Origin: Jonesia quinghaiensis DSM 15701
Lineage (GTDB): Bacteria > Actinomycetota > Actinomycetes > Actinomycetales > Cellulomonadaceae
Direction of reading: 5' to 3'
DNA length: 64,000 bases
NCBI RefSeq assembly: GCF_000423205.1
Contig: NZ_AUHN01000005.1
Location: 310,001 to 374,000 of the forward strand
Each line of letters begins with the position of its first letter. Within the stretch, counting starts at the first letter, position 1. Below are positions 35,167 to 43,943 of the stretch, piece after piece. The notes beneath the pieces are model-generated. The model was not told the origin of the DNA. It ran no database searches and saw only the letters and a list, made by a program, of their open reading frames with translations. The translations under genes and the position numbers were made by a program.

Positions 35167-35436
35167 CTATGTATGTGCTGGTTCGCGAAACCTAGCTTGC
35201 GCTGCTTGCCTAGTTACGCCCAGTGTCATGCCGATATCAGCCCAGGTGTATCCTGCCTGACGCGCCAAAGTTACGGCTTTTCGTAGTTCTAGATCAGCGG
35301 CATGAACGTCTCGCTGAGCCAAACCTACTCGGCGTAGTTCTTGGGGGTCCTCAGCAGGTGTCATTGTAGGGTCTAGAGCGTCAAGCCATGCTTCGGCGTT
35401 GATAGTCCCATCGTGGTCATTTTGGTGTGCCGTCAT
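35167..35436 (-). CDS. Small HTH protein, probable antitoxin partner
   Basis: 89 residues from the ATG at 35436; GAGGTGAG lies just upstream, and a GTG three codons earlier is possible. The C-terminal half has a sigma-like helix-turn-helix: LELRKAVTLARQAGYTWADIGMTLGVTRQAAQARFREP, where AGYTWADIGMTLGVTRQAAQ is the HTH. The N-terminal part is acidic and may bind the toxin. The gene starts 11 bp after the stop of the 75-residue partner, so it is second in a two-gene unit. It is the likely repressor acting on the palindrome upstream of that unit; this is inferred. Confidence 0.75.
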   Translation of the reverse strand: MTAHQNDHDGTINAEAWLDALDPTMTPAEDPQELRRVGLAQRDVHAADLELRKAVTLARQAGYTWADIGMTLGVTRQAAQARFREPAHT

Positions 35437-35446
35437 TTTTCTCACC

Positions 35447-35674
35447 TCACAAATAGTGGTAGAACTTTGCCCTCAGGGGCATGGCATGGATGACACGTGG
35501 GTCATCGCTCTCGGGGTCAGCTATGACGAGCTCAAGTAATTGTGCGCCTTGATCCGCTCCGATGATTAACACCAGTTTGTCATCCATCTTTACCCGACGC
35601 ATCGGCACCTGTAACCCGGCTTTTATCTGATCTTCTGAAATTCCGTGCTTCAGTGCGCTGGGTAAAATTCTCAC
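35447..35674 (-). CDS. Small basic protein, probable toxin of a two-gene cassette
   Basis: 75 residues from a GTG that overlaps the long palindrome. Sequence RILPSALKHGISEDQIKAGL, then LIIGADQGAQLLELVIADPES and VIHAMPLRAKFYHYL. Similar small proteins (ALxHG near the start, IHAMxxRxKY at the end) are, as I recall, common in actinobacteria next to small DNA-binding proteins and are treated as toxin-like; this was not searched. The pair is in toxin-first order. It lacks a clear ribosome binding site, and the palindrome ends at the start codon, so the mRNA may be leaderless. Confidence 0.7.
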   Translation of the reverse strand: MRILPSALKHGISEDQIKAGLQVPMRRVKMDDKLVLIIGADQGAQLLELVIADPESDDPRVIHAMPLRAKFYHYL

Positions 35675-35724
35675 ACGTCAAGCCTTACTTGACAATTTGG
35701 TATTGTCAAGTAAGGCTTGACGTG
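35674..35724 (-). promoter_or_regulatory. Perfect palindrome (23-bp arms) upstream of the TA-like pair
   Basis: Arms 35674-35696 and 35702-35724 are exact reverse complements around a 5-base centre. Each arm contains a smaller dyad, GTCAAGCCTTACTTGAC or its complement, so four GTCAA/TTGAC half-sites are present. The arrangement fits two repressor dimers or a cruciform. Since one arm reaches the toxin start codon, the promoter must lie within it. Confidence 0.85.
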
Positions 35725-35761
35725 CGTGGGTGGTGAGCGTGTTCCTAGTTGAGTGAACGAA

Positions 35762-35780
35762 CCTGTCAGTTCGCGACCGA
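35762..35780. repeat. 19-bp direct repeat, right copy (inside nuclease gene 3' end)
   Basis: Second copy of CCTGTCAGTTCGCGACCGA. Read on the minus strand it encodes the final Ser-Val-Ala-Asn and stop of the secreted nuclease-like protein, so the gene is intact while the left copy is a partial duplicate. Confidence 0.95.
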
Positions 35781-37523
35781 CAGTTGCGCGACCTGCAGGT
35801 TGTGGTCTGACCCACGGAAAGCATCGTTGAAGCTGCCATCCGAGTTCAGGACAGCCTGGTTTTCGTAGTACGAAGAACCAGGGGAGTTCTTGATAAAGAT
35901 GTGGTCAATGCGGGTCCCCACGTAGGCGTACTTGAAGGGTTTACGGGGGTACCCGCCATCAGTTTTCGCTGTTTGGTTATTGGTTGTCCCGATACCCATG
36001 TTCACGCGTTTCTTAGCGTGTGCAGCAGAGTAGTAGCCGTTGGCTGCCAGCCAGGTGGTTGCCCCGTTGGGGTAGCGGGCAACGTCAGTGTTGAGGTCAC
36101 CCATGATCACCACGGGAAGAGTTTTCCCGCCGCTTTTCGCGGCAATGAACTTATTCACGCCCTCGGTGATACCCAACCGGAGGCGCTGAGCTTCCGCGCT
36201 GGTGCCCTTAGGGATGTGCAGTGACACCACGTAGAACCGGTCTTTCGTGGCGATGTTTTCCATGTACGCCCACGCGAAGTACTTCACAGTTTCATTCGTT
36301 GTGGAGTCCCGCTTGTAAGGAACACTGGTCACAGCTTTGGTGGAGTGCAGGCCGGAACTGATCTTCCGCACCTTGGTGGGGTTGTAAAAAATGTGAGCGC
36401 CCTTTGTGGTGGCACCTGGTGCGGTGCCAACCTGCGCTTCTGTGAGCGCTGACTTGTATGTCGGGGCGAGTGCCTTAGCTAAAGCGAGGTATTGGCGGGG
36501 GCTGTCTGTTCCATTTACCGGTGCTGTGGTGAGCTCCTGGAACGCAATTACGTCAGCTTTGGAACGTTCAACGGCGCGCACAACCGCTGCTTGGCGTTGA
36601 GTCCATGAGCGGCCTGCGAGGTTCTTCGTTGCGGCAACGGAACCAACGTTATATGCGGCGAAACGCAGTTTCTGGGCGCTGGTGCCCTTCGCGGAACGCG
36701 CAGTGGTGTACGTGTGGGTGATCTTCGTCTTTTTTGTTTTCCCAGCATTTGTGACGAGCACTCGCACAAACGCAGGGTTGCCTGAGCCATCACCAATCTT
36801 CGAGCGCCACGACGATGGGATTGTGACGATCGCTGAGTTCTTGTGTACTGGTGCTGACACGGTGAATCGTGTTGATGATTTCTCTAGTGCTTTGTTGTTG
36901 TGTGACACCAAAATTTTCAGTGACTCAGCGCGGGCCGGTTGTGACCACGTCACTTTGATTTTGTTGACACCAGCGGGCACTGCTTTGACGCTGACAGTTG
37001 CTGGTGTGGCGCTGACTGTTTTGACCTTGATGGCTTTGCTGTACCCCGAGGCGACTTTGCCTTTAAGGGCGCGCACCTTCACGTAGTAGACCTTGCCTTT
37101 TTTCAACTTGGTCAACGATTTAGCGGTCGTTTTGGTGGTGACTTTTTTGGCACCTTTGAAGTCTTTACGCAACGAGTACACAACTTGGTACTTGGAAGCA
37201 CCGGAGACCTTCGGCCATTTCACGGTTAGCCGCTTAGACCCAGGGATAATGTTGACCTTGGGTTTAGCTGGCTTTTTTGCGGTGAAGATAAACCCAGCTG
37301 TGTGCTGTGGCACCATGCTGAACGATGCCGGACTCACTGAAGCGACGCCTGTTGCTGCGGTTGCGTGTGCAGCGGCGTTGAGGGTCACTGTGGCGGGCAT
37401 TGGCGTGTTTGTCGATGCGCTACTTGCGGTAGCTGCAGGCGCTGCGGCTACGCTGCTGAGGAGCGCCAATGCGGTGATTGCGGAGATTGTTAGACGGTGA
37501 CGCGGTGTGGGGGAGCCGGGCAT
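35766..37523 (-). CDS. Secreted endonuclease/exonuclease/phosphatase-fold protein with FN3-like domains
   Basis: 585 residues. Signal peptide to about residue 33 (LLSSVAAAPAATASS). One FN3-like domain at about 84-172 (RLTVKWPKVSGASKYQVVYSLRK) and a second at about 175-280. The DNase-I-like catalytic domain fills about 286-585: LRFAAYNVGSV, DVIAFQEL, VVSLHIPKG, VIMGDLNTD, RIDHIFIK and GSDHNLQVAQLSVAN, supplying the Glu, Asp-Asn, Asp-His and final His of the EEP active site. Substrate could be nucleic acid, a phospholipid or a teichoic acid phosphodiester; the last fits the locus but is speculation. Its 3' end overlaps the 19-bp repeat. Confidence 0.88.
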   Translation of the reverse strand: MPGSPTPRHRLTISAITALALLSSVAAAPAATASSASTNTPMPATVTLNAAAHATAATGVASVSPASFSMVPQHTAGFIFTAKKPAKPKVNIIPGSKRLTVKWPKVSGASKYQVVYSLRKDFKGAKKVTTKTTAKSLTKLKKGKVYYVKVRALKGKVASGYSKAIKVKTVSATPATVSVKAVPAGVNKIKVTWSQPARAESLKILVSHNNKALEKSSTRFTVSAPVHKNSAIVTIPSSWRSKIGDGSGNPAFVRVLVTNAGKTKKTKITHTYTTARSAKGTSAQKLRFAAYNVGSVAATKNLAGRSWTQRQAAVVRAVERSKADVIAFQELTTAPVNGTDSPRQYLALAKALAPTYKSALTEAQVGTAPGATTKGAHIFYNPTKVRKISSGLHSTKAVTSVPYKRDSTTNETVKYFAWAYMENIATKDRFYVVSLHIPKGTSAEAQRLRLGITEGVNKFIAAKSGGKTLPVVIMGDLNTDVARYPNGATTWLAANGYYSAAHAKKRVNMGIGTTNNQTAKTDGGYPRKPFKYAYVGTRIDHIFIKNSPGSSYYENQAVLNSDGSFNDAFRGSDHNLQVAQLSVAN

Positions 37524-37563
37524 CGTGTGTCCTTGCTGTCAGGCTGGTGCGCTGTCAAACGGG

Positions 37564-37613
37564 AAAGCCCCGCTGAGTTGTCTCTCTTACTATCGACAAC
37601 TCAGCGGGGCTTT
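37564..37613. terminator. Strong intrinsic terminator after the SpoIID/LytB-like gene
   Basis: 19-bp perfect arms (AAAGCCCCGCTGAGTTGTC and its complement) around a 12-base loop, flanked by A and T runs on opposite sides so it can work in both directions. It lies between the minus-strand SpoIID/LytB-like gene and the minus-strand nuclease gene, separating their transcripts. Confidence 0.92.
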
Positions 37614-37635
37614 TTAGTCCCTGGTGATCAGGAGC

Positions 37636-40029
37636 TTAGTTTGCAGCGATTTTGGAGACCCACGAGGCTTTGGTTCCCAATTTTGTGCGCCATACGTCGG
37701 CTTTATAGGTGACTGTCTGCTTTGCTCCAGTACTCGAGGTTGCGGTCAATGACTTTACTTGACCGGATGAGTACTTCGCTGAGACGGTCACTGATTTGAC
37801 GTCCGAGAGTGAAGGGAAAATGCCCTTCATCTTGGACTGCGTGACCGACTGGGTCCACGACACGTTTGAGTTACCTGGAGCTCGAAGGCTGTACGGGTCA
37901 TTGACCGACCGCAGGTAGCTCACCTTAGAGGACCAGACATCCTCAGAGTTTGCCGTACGTCCGCCCGAAGCCGAGTAGTAATACGAGCCAGATAGCGAGT
38001 TACCGTTGAACAGCAACTTGCCAGTGGAAGCGCTTGAGTGCGTTGCATTTACTGCTTCTTTCCACTTCTTGCCGTAGTACCCGTTCGAGCCCTCGTTCTC
38101 CTTGTCCCACCCGGTAAAGAACTGGTGCTGGGTGGTGTCAACAATGTGGCAGTTGCAGGTTTTGTTCAACGAACTGTTCAACCGGTTTTGTGCGTAGGTG
38201 CGGGCGGTGATGGCCTGCGCTTGCAAAGCGGCAGCTCCACCGTTGTATCCCCAGCCTGATGGCATCTCAGCGATACCGTACATGTACTCGGTTTGGAACT
38301 TCAGATTGTTGACAACGTTCAACGCGCCGCTGCTTGACGTCACAATCAACTGCCCGTGACGGTAGTTACCGGAACGGCTCGATGTAATGGAACCCTGCAC
38401 TGTGGCAACAGATGGTCCACCGGTGGGGTTGTAACGATTAGTACCGGACCACCTGACGTACACCGCAGAGCTCGATGCTGTTGTCGATGTAGCGGACCCC
38501 GACGAGTTCAACAACGTTGCTTTGACGTTCGAGCCAGACACTTGCATACGCACGGACTGGGTGGTGGAGACTTTCTCGAACCCGCGGAGCTTATTGCCCT
38601 GCGCATCAACTAACGTCCACCAGCCTTTTGCGCCGTTTTTGAAGCTAATAGTCCTGGTGGTGTACTTCGGATTGTTGAAACCAGGGCCAAGAAGTTGCAC
38701 GTTGATGTACTGCTTTGACGACGTGTAGTTCTTCACGGTGTTGCCGGAATAGTAGTGCTGGAGGATCTGCGCAGCTGTTTTACCCTCACGTGCCATCTGG
38801 TATGCCCCGAACTGGGACATCCCGATGCCGTGACCAAAACCAGAACCACTGACCGTGAAGGACGAAGGGACCCCGTTCGCTGGTGGCGCTGGTGTGGTGG
38901 GAGCTTTGGTTGTCAGGTAGGTGTCTGCAACCCACGCTGTGACTGTTTTACCACCAAGGGGCCCTGTCACTTTGCGCCAGGTGTACCCGCCAGCGACTGA
39001 AACATCAGCAGGGTTGTGTGACAACTTTGTGCCATTCGCAAACTTACCCACACTGCCATAGTTGGTGCCTGGGCCAGAACGGGCATTCAAACCCACACTT
39101 GAGTTCACCCAATAGGTTGCAGAGGAGTCAGCAACACTAATGGTGTACGTACCAGTGCGCGCAGTCGCGGCAACAACTCGGTACTTCGTGGTTTTTGACG
39201 GTTTGATTGTTGTGGTTGCTGTCCCGTTTTTGATGGTCAAACTACGCAGAGTTTTCCACGATGACCCGGTGTGATACTGCAAACGAACGCTAGCTTTTGG
39301 TACAGCTTTACCGTTTTTTGTGTACCCGACGGTGAGCTTTGTTGAAGAGCCCTTGCTGATACTTTTACTTGACGCCCGGATTGTGGCCTGGGGTTTGACC
39401 GTCACCTTGAAAGATTTTGTCGTTGAACCAGTCGATACCGAACGCCACCGGTAAGTAGACGTTGACTTCGGAACACGAGTAAACGTCGCTTTCCCACTCT
39501 TCAACGTCATTGTTTTAAGTGTCTTCCACCGGCTACCAGCCTTGTACTGCAACTGGACTTTGCCTGTCGCAGCCTTACCTTTTTGGAAGTACTCAGTGGA
39601 GAACGTCGTTTTAGTTTTAGGGTTGACCGACGCGGAGGACACCTTCGAGGTGAAACCGTGCTGAAGTTTGACGGTCTTTACAGCCGAGACGGTCTTTTTT
39701 GTGGTGGTCGCTAACCGGTATGAACGGTTCTTTGGTGGCTTCGCAGTAGTTGTCGCAACACCATTGGTAATCGGCACTTTGCGGGCCGTTTTCCATTGAG
39801 ACCCAGACTTGTACTGCAGCAGCAAACTACCTGAACGTTGTAGCGCGTTGTTCTTGTAGAACTTAGCTTTCAACGTGGCGGATTGTCCTTTGAGAACAAC
39901 CGATTTGTTTGCTGTCACGGTAATGCGATTGGGTGATGCTGCGCTGGCAGGGGCGGTGGCGGTCAAAGAAACACCGGCTGCGACCAAGGTCGCAACAAGC
40001 ATTATCCGAAGTGCAGTCAGGTAACGCAT
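37636..40029 (-). CDS. Secreted SpoIID/LytB-domain protein with Ig-like repeats and SH3b
   Basis: 797 residues. Signal peptide to about residue 30 (ATAPASAAS). Three Ig-like repeats at about 33-300, each with an LQYKSGSQWKTxR-like strand. SH3b region at about 308-378 (VGLNARSGPGTNYGSVGKF). SpoIID/LytB domain from about 390 to the end: GFGHGIGMSQFGAYQMA, ILQHYYSGNTV, FQTEYMYGIAEMPSGWG, LQAQAITARTYAQ and SYYYSASGGRTANSEDVW. SpoIID is a lytic transglycosylase cutting denuded glycan strands; LytB enhances an amidase. The Ig-like repeats resemble those of the two CHAP proteins, suggesting common wall targeting. Followed by a strong terminator. Confidence 0.92.
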   Translation of the reverse strand: MRYLTALRIMLVATLVAAGVSLTATAPASAASPNRITVTANKSVVLKGQSATLKAKFYKNNALQRSGSLLLQYKSGSQWKTARKVPITNGVATTTAKPPKNRSYRLATTTKKTVSAVKTVKLQHGFTSKVSSASVNPKTKTTFSTEYFQKGKAATGKVQLQYKAGSRWKTLKTMTLKSGKATFTRVPKSTSTYRWRSVSTGSTTKSFKVTVKPQATIRASSKSISKGSSTKLTVGYTKNGKAVPKASVRLQYHTGSSWKTLRSLTIKNGTATTTIKPSKTTKYRVVAATARTGTYTISVADSSATYWVNSSVGLNARSGPGTNYGSVGKFANGTKLSHNPADVSVAGGYTWRKVTGPLGGKTVTAWVADTYLTTKAPTTPAPPANGVPSSFTVSGSGFGHGIGMSQFGAYQMAREGKTAAQILQHYYSGNTVKNYTSSKQYINVQLLGPGFNNPKYTTRTISFKNGAKGWWTLVDAQGNKLRGFEKVSTTQSVRMQVSGSNVKATLLNSSGSATSTTASSSAVYVRWSGTNRYNPTGGPSVATVQGSITSSRSGNYRHGQLIVTSSSGALNVVNNLKFQTEYMYGIAEMPSGWGYNGGAAALQAQAITARTYAQNRLNSSLNKTCNCHIVDTTQHQFFTGWDKENEGSNGYYGKKWKEAVNATHSSASTGKLLFNGNSLSGSYYYSASGGRTANSEDVWSSKVSYLRSVNDPYSLRAPGNSNVSWTQSVTQSKMKGIFPSLSDVKSVTVSAKYSSGQVKSLTATSSTGAKQTVTYKADVWRTKLGTKASWVSKIAAN

Positions 40030-40262
40030 GATTATAGTGTGCAGTCACTTTCTGGATGTCGTATTACGGAAAGATAACGGTCACTCGTTCGTTGACGATA
40101 TCGCGGACACGTGCCTGTACCGGTTCCCATCGGCCGGCGGGTCGCGCATCTTTGTCTTTTTCTCGTCGATATCTCAGATTTCGCGTTCCACTCGACAACG
40201 CGAAGCAAGCCGATAGACTGCCCATGAACTCTCCGAAACCCAGTGATGTGAACGGAAAAGCC
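40030..40262. promoter_or_regulatory. Divergent upstream region, SpoIID/LytB-like gene and sahH
   Basis: 233 bp between divergent starts. No SAH riboswitch core or other known RNA element was recognised. The sahH frame stays open back to 40056 but without family similarity before about 40260. Confidence 0.4.
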
Positions 40263-41750
40263 ATGACTGCTCAGTTCGACGAAGCTCCCGGCCGCTACAA
40301 AGTTCGTGACCTCACCCTTGCTGAGGCAGGCCGCCACCAAATCCGTCTCGCTGAGCACGAAATGCCTGGGCTCATGGCATTGCGAGAGGAATATAAATTC
40401 ACCCGCCCACTGACCGGTGCCCGCATCGCCGGTTCGCTGCACATGACGGTCCAAACCGCAGTACTCATCGAAACGCTCGTGGCGCTTGGGGCGCAGGTGC
40501 GATGGGCATCGTGCAATATTTTCTCCACCCAAGACGAAGCCGCAGCCGCCGTGGCTGTTGGCCCCACCGGAACTCCAAGTAGCCCGCAAGGTGTTCCGGT
40601 ATTCGCGTGGAAAGGTGAAACCCTCACCGAGTACTGGGACTGCACGGAACAAATCATGCTGTGGACTGACGCTGACGGGCGGCGCATTGGCCCCAACATG
40701 ATCCTCGATGATGGTGGGGACGCCACATTATTTGTGCACCTTGGGGTGCAGTATGAAAAAGACGGGTCCGTTCCCGAGGCGCTATTCCCAGGGGATGCCG
40801 GGTACAACGCCGAAAAAGAAGAAATCCACCGGATCTTGCGTGACTCTGTTGTCGAATCAGGCATGCACTGGACACAAATCGCCAATGACATCTTGGGTGT
40901 CACGGAAGAAACCACAACCGGTGTGCACCGCCTCTACGCTCTAGCAGAGAAAGAACAGTTACTGTTCCCCGCGATCAACGTCAACGATTCTGTGACGAAA
41001 TCAAAGTTCGATAACAAGTACGGAATCCGCCACTCACTCCCAGACGGAATCAACCGTGCCACCGACATTTTGATCGGTGGGAAAGTTGCTTTTGTTGCGG
41101 GCTACGGGGACGTTGGTAAAGGCGCTGCTGAGGCATTCCGTGGCCAAGGTGCACGGGTGATTGTCTCTGAAGTTGATCCCATCTGTGCGCTGCAAGCAGC
41201 AATGGATGGTTTCCAAGTGGCCCGCCTCGAAGACGTTGTTGATCAAGCAGACTTTTTCATAACCACCACCGGGAACTTCGATGTTATTCGTGCCGAGCAC
41301 GTCCTTGCCATGAAAGACAAAGCGGTGGTAGGAAATATTGGTCACTTCGACAACGAAATCGACATTGCTGGGATCGCAGCGGTGGATGGCGTCAGCAAAG
41401 TAGAAATTAAACCCCAAGTACACGAGTGGAACTTACCCAATGGGCGCTCAGTCATTGTGCTCTCTGAAGGGCGGCTGTTGAACTTGGGCAACGCTACTGG
41501 TCACCCCAGTTTTGTCATGTCGAACTCATTCGCAAACCAAGTGATCGCACAAATCGAGTTGTTCACGAAGGCGTCTCACGGCCAATACCCGACTGGTGTG
41601 TACCGACTCCCAAAAATATTGGACGAGAAAGTCGCCCGCCTCCACCTCGATGCGCTAGGAGCACGGCTCACCGAACTCTCACCACAACAAGCGCAATACA
41701 TTGGAGTACCGGTTACTGGCCCATACAAACCAGAGCATTACCGCTACTAG
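40263..41750 (+). CDS. sahH: Adenosylhomocysteinase (S-adenosyl-L-homocysteine hydrolase)
   Basis: 495 residues from the ATG at 40263, preceded by GGAAA six bases away and giving the length of the mycobacterial enzyme; ATG 40224 would add 13 residues. It splits S-adenosylhomocysteine into homocysteine and adenosine, removing the inhibitor of methyltransferases. Landmarks: [53 protein letters not shown]-binding [36 protein letters not shown] and the C-terminal YKPEHYRY that reaches the neighbouring subunit's NAD site. The insert typical of the bacterial long form is present. Confidence 0.97.
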   Translation: MTAQFDEAPGRYKVRDLTLAEAGRHQIRLAEHEMPGLMALREEYKFTRPLTGARIAGSLHMTVQTAVLIETLVALGAQVRWASCNIFSTQDEAAAAVAVGPTGTPSSPQGVPVFAWKGETLTEYWDCTEQIMLWTDADGRRIGPNMILDDGGDATLFVHLGVQYEKDGSVPEALFPGDAGYNAEKEEIHRILRDSVVESGMHWTQIANDILGVTEETTTGVHRLYALAEKEQLLFPAINVNDSVTKSKFDNKYGIRHSLPDGINRATDILIGGKVAFVAGYGDVGKGAAEAFRGQGARVIVSEVDPICALQAAMDGFQVARLEDVVDQADFFITTTGNFDVIRAEHVLAMKDKAVVGNIGHFDNEIDIAGIAAVDGVSKVEIKPQVHEWNLPNGRSVIVLSEGRLLNLGNATGHPSFVMSNSFANQVIAQIELFTKASHGQYPTGVYRLPKILDEKVARLHLDALGARLTELSPQQAQYIGVPVTGPYKPEHYRY

Positions 41751-41757
41751 CCTGTTG

Positions 41758-42561
41758 TCAGCTGAAGGGGAGCGTTTCGATTTGTTTCCGCACCGAAGCG
41801 GCCATCTCACGGCGGCGTAGTTCGTTATCGAGATCGCGGTTTCCGCGTTCCACGATGACGGCAGCTAAGTATTCTTCATGGCTGACCGCGAATGGTGGGG
41901 CGGGAGCAACAAACGCCGAAACCTTCTCAGCGAGTGCAGCCCCCAATGATTCACGCGAATGCGGGTGGAGATTAGGCGCACGAGACAAAAATTGGCGAAC
42001 GTTCAGAGCTAAACCGTCAGGGAGTTTCGCAATGTCCGCTGCTTGCGCCCAAGGCACCAGTCGTTGTGGCATCAGTACCTGATGGAGGCGGGATTTGCCG
42101 TTACGCACCCGAATAACATAGGTGCCAGCAAGGAAATCTCCCACGCGCTTACCACGCTGGTTAAACAGCGACACGATAATCGCAACAGCACCCGCAGTGA
42201 TGACAATCTCCAGCACGGCGACGGTGTGCCTGATCAGCGAGTGCCGCCACACAACCGGCCCGCCGTCATCACGGACCACTCGAACACCCATGGCCCACTT
42301 ACCCAACGAACGGCCTTTAGTGAGGTTCTCCACCACTGAGGGGACTATGACAAACAGAACCACCATCAGCACAATCCCCGTGATGAGCCCACCGTATGTG
42401 CTATCAAACGTGAAAATGTACTCACTGGCAAGGAAAATTGCGAAGACAACAACGAGCCAGTAGAGCACGTAGTCAATGATCAGAGCCACTCCACGTGTCA
42501 GGAATGACGCTGGCCGGACATCAAGGATGACACCTTCGCCGATGATGATCGGGTCGTCCAT
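41758..42561 (-). CDS. RDD family membrane protein
   Basis: 267 residues. The RDD domain spans about 15-155: ASFLTRGVALIIDYVLYWL (R and D of the motif), a second helix pair, then GRSLGKWAMGVRVVRDDGG and FNQRGKRVGDFLAGTYVIR. The C-terminal 110 residues are soluble and charged (REMAASVRKQIETL). Function is unknown; RDD proteins are linked to ion transport in some bacteria. It is convergent with sahH and divergent from the SpoIIM-like gene, as in many actinobacteria. Confidence 0.92.
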   Translation of the reverse strand: MDDPIIIGEGVILDVRPASFLTRGVALIIDYVLYWLVVVFAIFLASEYIFTFDSTYGGLITGIVLMVVLFVIVPSVVENLTKGRSLGKWAMGVRVVRDDGGPVVWRHSLIRHTVAVLEIVITAGAVAIIVSLFNQRGKRVGDFLAGTYVIRVRNGKSRLHQVLMPQRLVPWAQAADIAKLPDGLALNVRQFLSRAPNLHPHSRESLGAALAEKVSAFVAPAPPFAVSHEEYLAAVIVERGNRDLDNELRRREMAASVRKQIETLPFS

Positions 42562-42658
42562 GCTGCTCCTTCAACTCACATACTCAGCCACTGACACAAC
42601 ACGCCCACCACGTGGGCTGTCACGGTGAAAGCCTACCGTGTTGTGGGACAGTAGTTCT

Positions 42659-43645
42659 GTGGATTTCGAGGCTTTCACTACATCACACCGCGACGAGTGG
42701 GAACGACTCAAGGTGCTCTCCAAGCGCCGGTCACTCACTGGCGAAGAAGCAGACGAGCTCGTTTTGTTGTACCAAATTGTCTCCAGCCACCTGTCAGTGG
42801 TGCGTTCCACCGCCCCTGACCCCACACTTATCTCAGATCTTTCCCTCATGTTGTCCACTGCCCGAACCCGCATTACAGGGTCCAGGGACACAAACTGGCG
42901 CGGTGTAGTTACCTTATTCACCGAGTCCATGCCTGCCGCGTTGTACCGTTCGCGCTGGTGGACTCACGGCGTGACAGCAGGTTTTTTCATCATCGCCGCA
43001 GTCATGGCCGTGTGGGTTGCTACCACCCCTGAAGGGTTAGAGCGTTTAGGTAGCGTGCAAGAACGTGACGCCTACGTCAACCAAGCATTTGCTGAATACT
43101 ACGAACCCGGCGGTGAGTTCGCAGCGATGGTGTGGACCAATAACGCGTGGATTGCAGTGCAGTGCGTGGCTTTTGGTGTCACCGGCATTTGGCCTATCTT
43201 CGTGATGGCAAGCAACGCCGTCAATGTTGGGATGATCGCTGGCCTGATGGCCGCCTACGGCGAGTTGGGGTTATTCCTCCAACTCATTAGCCCCCACGGG
43301 CTCCTTGAACTCACCTCAATTTTTGTTGCAGGTGGGGCAGGGCTCAAACTGTTTTGGGCTTTAGTGAACCCGGGGCGTCGCCCCCGCAGTGTTGCCCTAG
43401 CTCAAGAGGGTAGGTCCCTCATGCTTGTTGCCGGAGCGTTGGTGTTTGCATTGGGGTTGTCAGGGATCATTGAAGGTTTCGTCACCGGTTCCACGATGCT
43501 GTGGTGGGTGAAGATCGTCATCGGGGCCATCGCATTAGCAGCCTTCTGGACCTACGTGTACACCCTCGGTCGTGCTGCAGTACGCCGAGGTGCCACAGGT
43601 GACCTCAGCGAAGAAGAAGCTGGCTACTACCAGCAATACGCATAA
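42659..43645 (+). CDS. SpoIIM-like (stage II sporulation protein M/DUF95) membrane protein
   Basis: 328 residues from the GTG at 42659, where similarity begins (MDFEAFTTSHRDEWERLKVL); GTG 42638 would add seven residues, and neither has a clear ribosome binding site. A soluble helical N-terminus of about 95 residues is followed by five to six membrane segments, including TAGFFIIAAVMAVWV and FGVTGIWPIFVMASNAVNVGMIAG. The family pairs with RDD proteins and MoxR/DUF58 operons in non-sporulating actinobacteria. Its exact role is unknown. Confidence 0.9.
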   Translation: MDFEAFTTSHRDEWERLKVLSKRRSLTGEEADELVLLYQIVSSHLSVVRSTAPDPTLISDLSLMLSTARTRITGSRDTNWRGVVTLFTESMPAALYRSRWWTHGVTAGFFIIAAVMAVWVATTPEGLERLGSVQERDAYVNQAFAEYYEPGGEFAAMVWTNNAWIAVQCVAFGVTGIWPIFVMASNAVNVGMIAGLMAAYGELGLFLQLISPHGLLELTSIFVAGGAGLKLFWALVNPGRRPRSVALAQEGRSLMLVAGALVFALGLSGIIEGFVTGSTMLWWVKIVIGAIALAAFWTYVYTLGRAAVRRGATGDLSEEEAGYYQQYA

Positions 43646-43672
43646 CCCAGCAAAAAGCTGGCAAGTCATCAG

Positions 43673-43718
43673 AATGCGTAAGCCCGGGGCAGCACATGCT
43701 GCCCCGGGCTTACGCATT
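43673..43718. terminator. Perfect GC-rich palindrome between convergent genes
   Basis: 22-bp arms (43673-43694 and 43697-43718) around a 2-base centre, with GCCCGGGGCAGCA in the arm. It lies 28 bp after the SpoIIM-like stop and 19 bp before the stop of the convergent small gene. There is no long T-run, but position suggests a bidirectional terminator. Confidence 0.8.
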
Positions 43719-43736
43719 CAATGAGTGGAACGGATA

Positions 43737-43943
43737 CTACGAGAAGAGCCCTGCCAGTGCTGGGACCATCGCGGAGGCGATGAGAGCAAACACCAACACC
43801 AAAGCAATCCGGCGGGCTGAGCGTTGCCGCCGCGCACCAACCGGTTCCCAATCAGGGCGAGACACTGGGCGTGCCTCACGGCCAGCCGCACGGCGGGCAT
43901 CGGCGGAGGAAGAGTTCTTGGCGGTCTTGCGCGGATCGGTCAT
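43737..43943 (-). CDS. Small single-helix membrane protein, last gene of the MoxR/DUF58 operon
   Basis: 68 residues: a basic, Ala/Arg/Ser-rich N-terminal 44 residues, then one hydrophobic segment (IALVLVFALIASAMVPALAGLF) ending at the C-terminus. Its ATG overlaps the DUF58 stop (ATGA), which is the main support for it being real. No family is recognised. Confidence 0.7.
   Translation of the reverse strand: MTDPRKTAKNSSSADARRAAGREARPVSRPDWEPVGARRQRSARRIALVLVFALIASAMVPALAGLFS

Noticed and set aside
40030-40262. SAH riboswitch upstream of sahH
   Set aside because: I looked for the conserved SAH aptamer core and a pseudoknot arrangement and did not see them; the region has no obvious long-range pairing.
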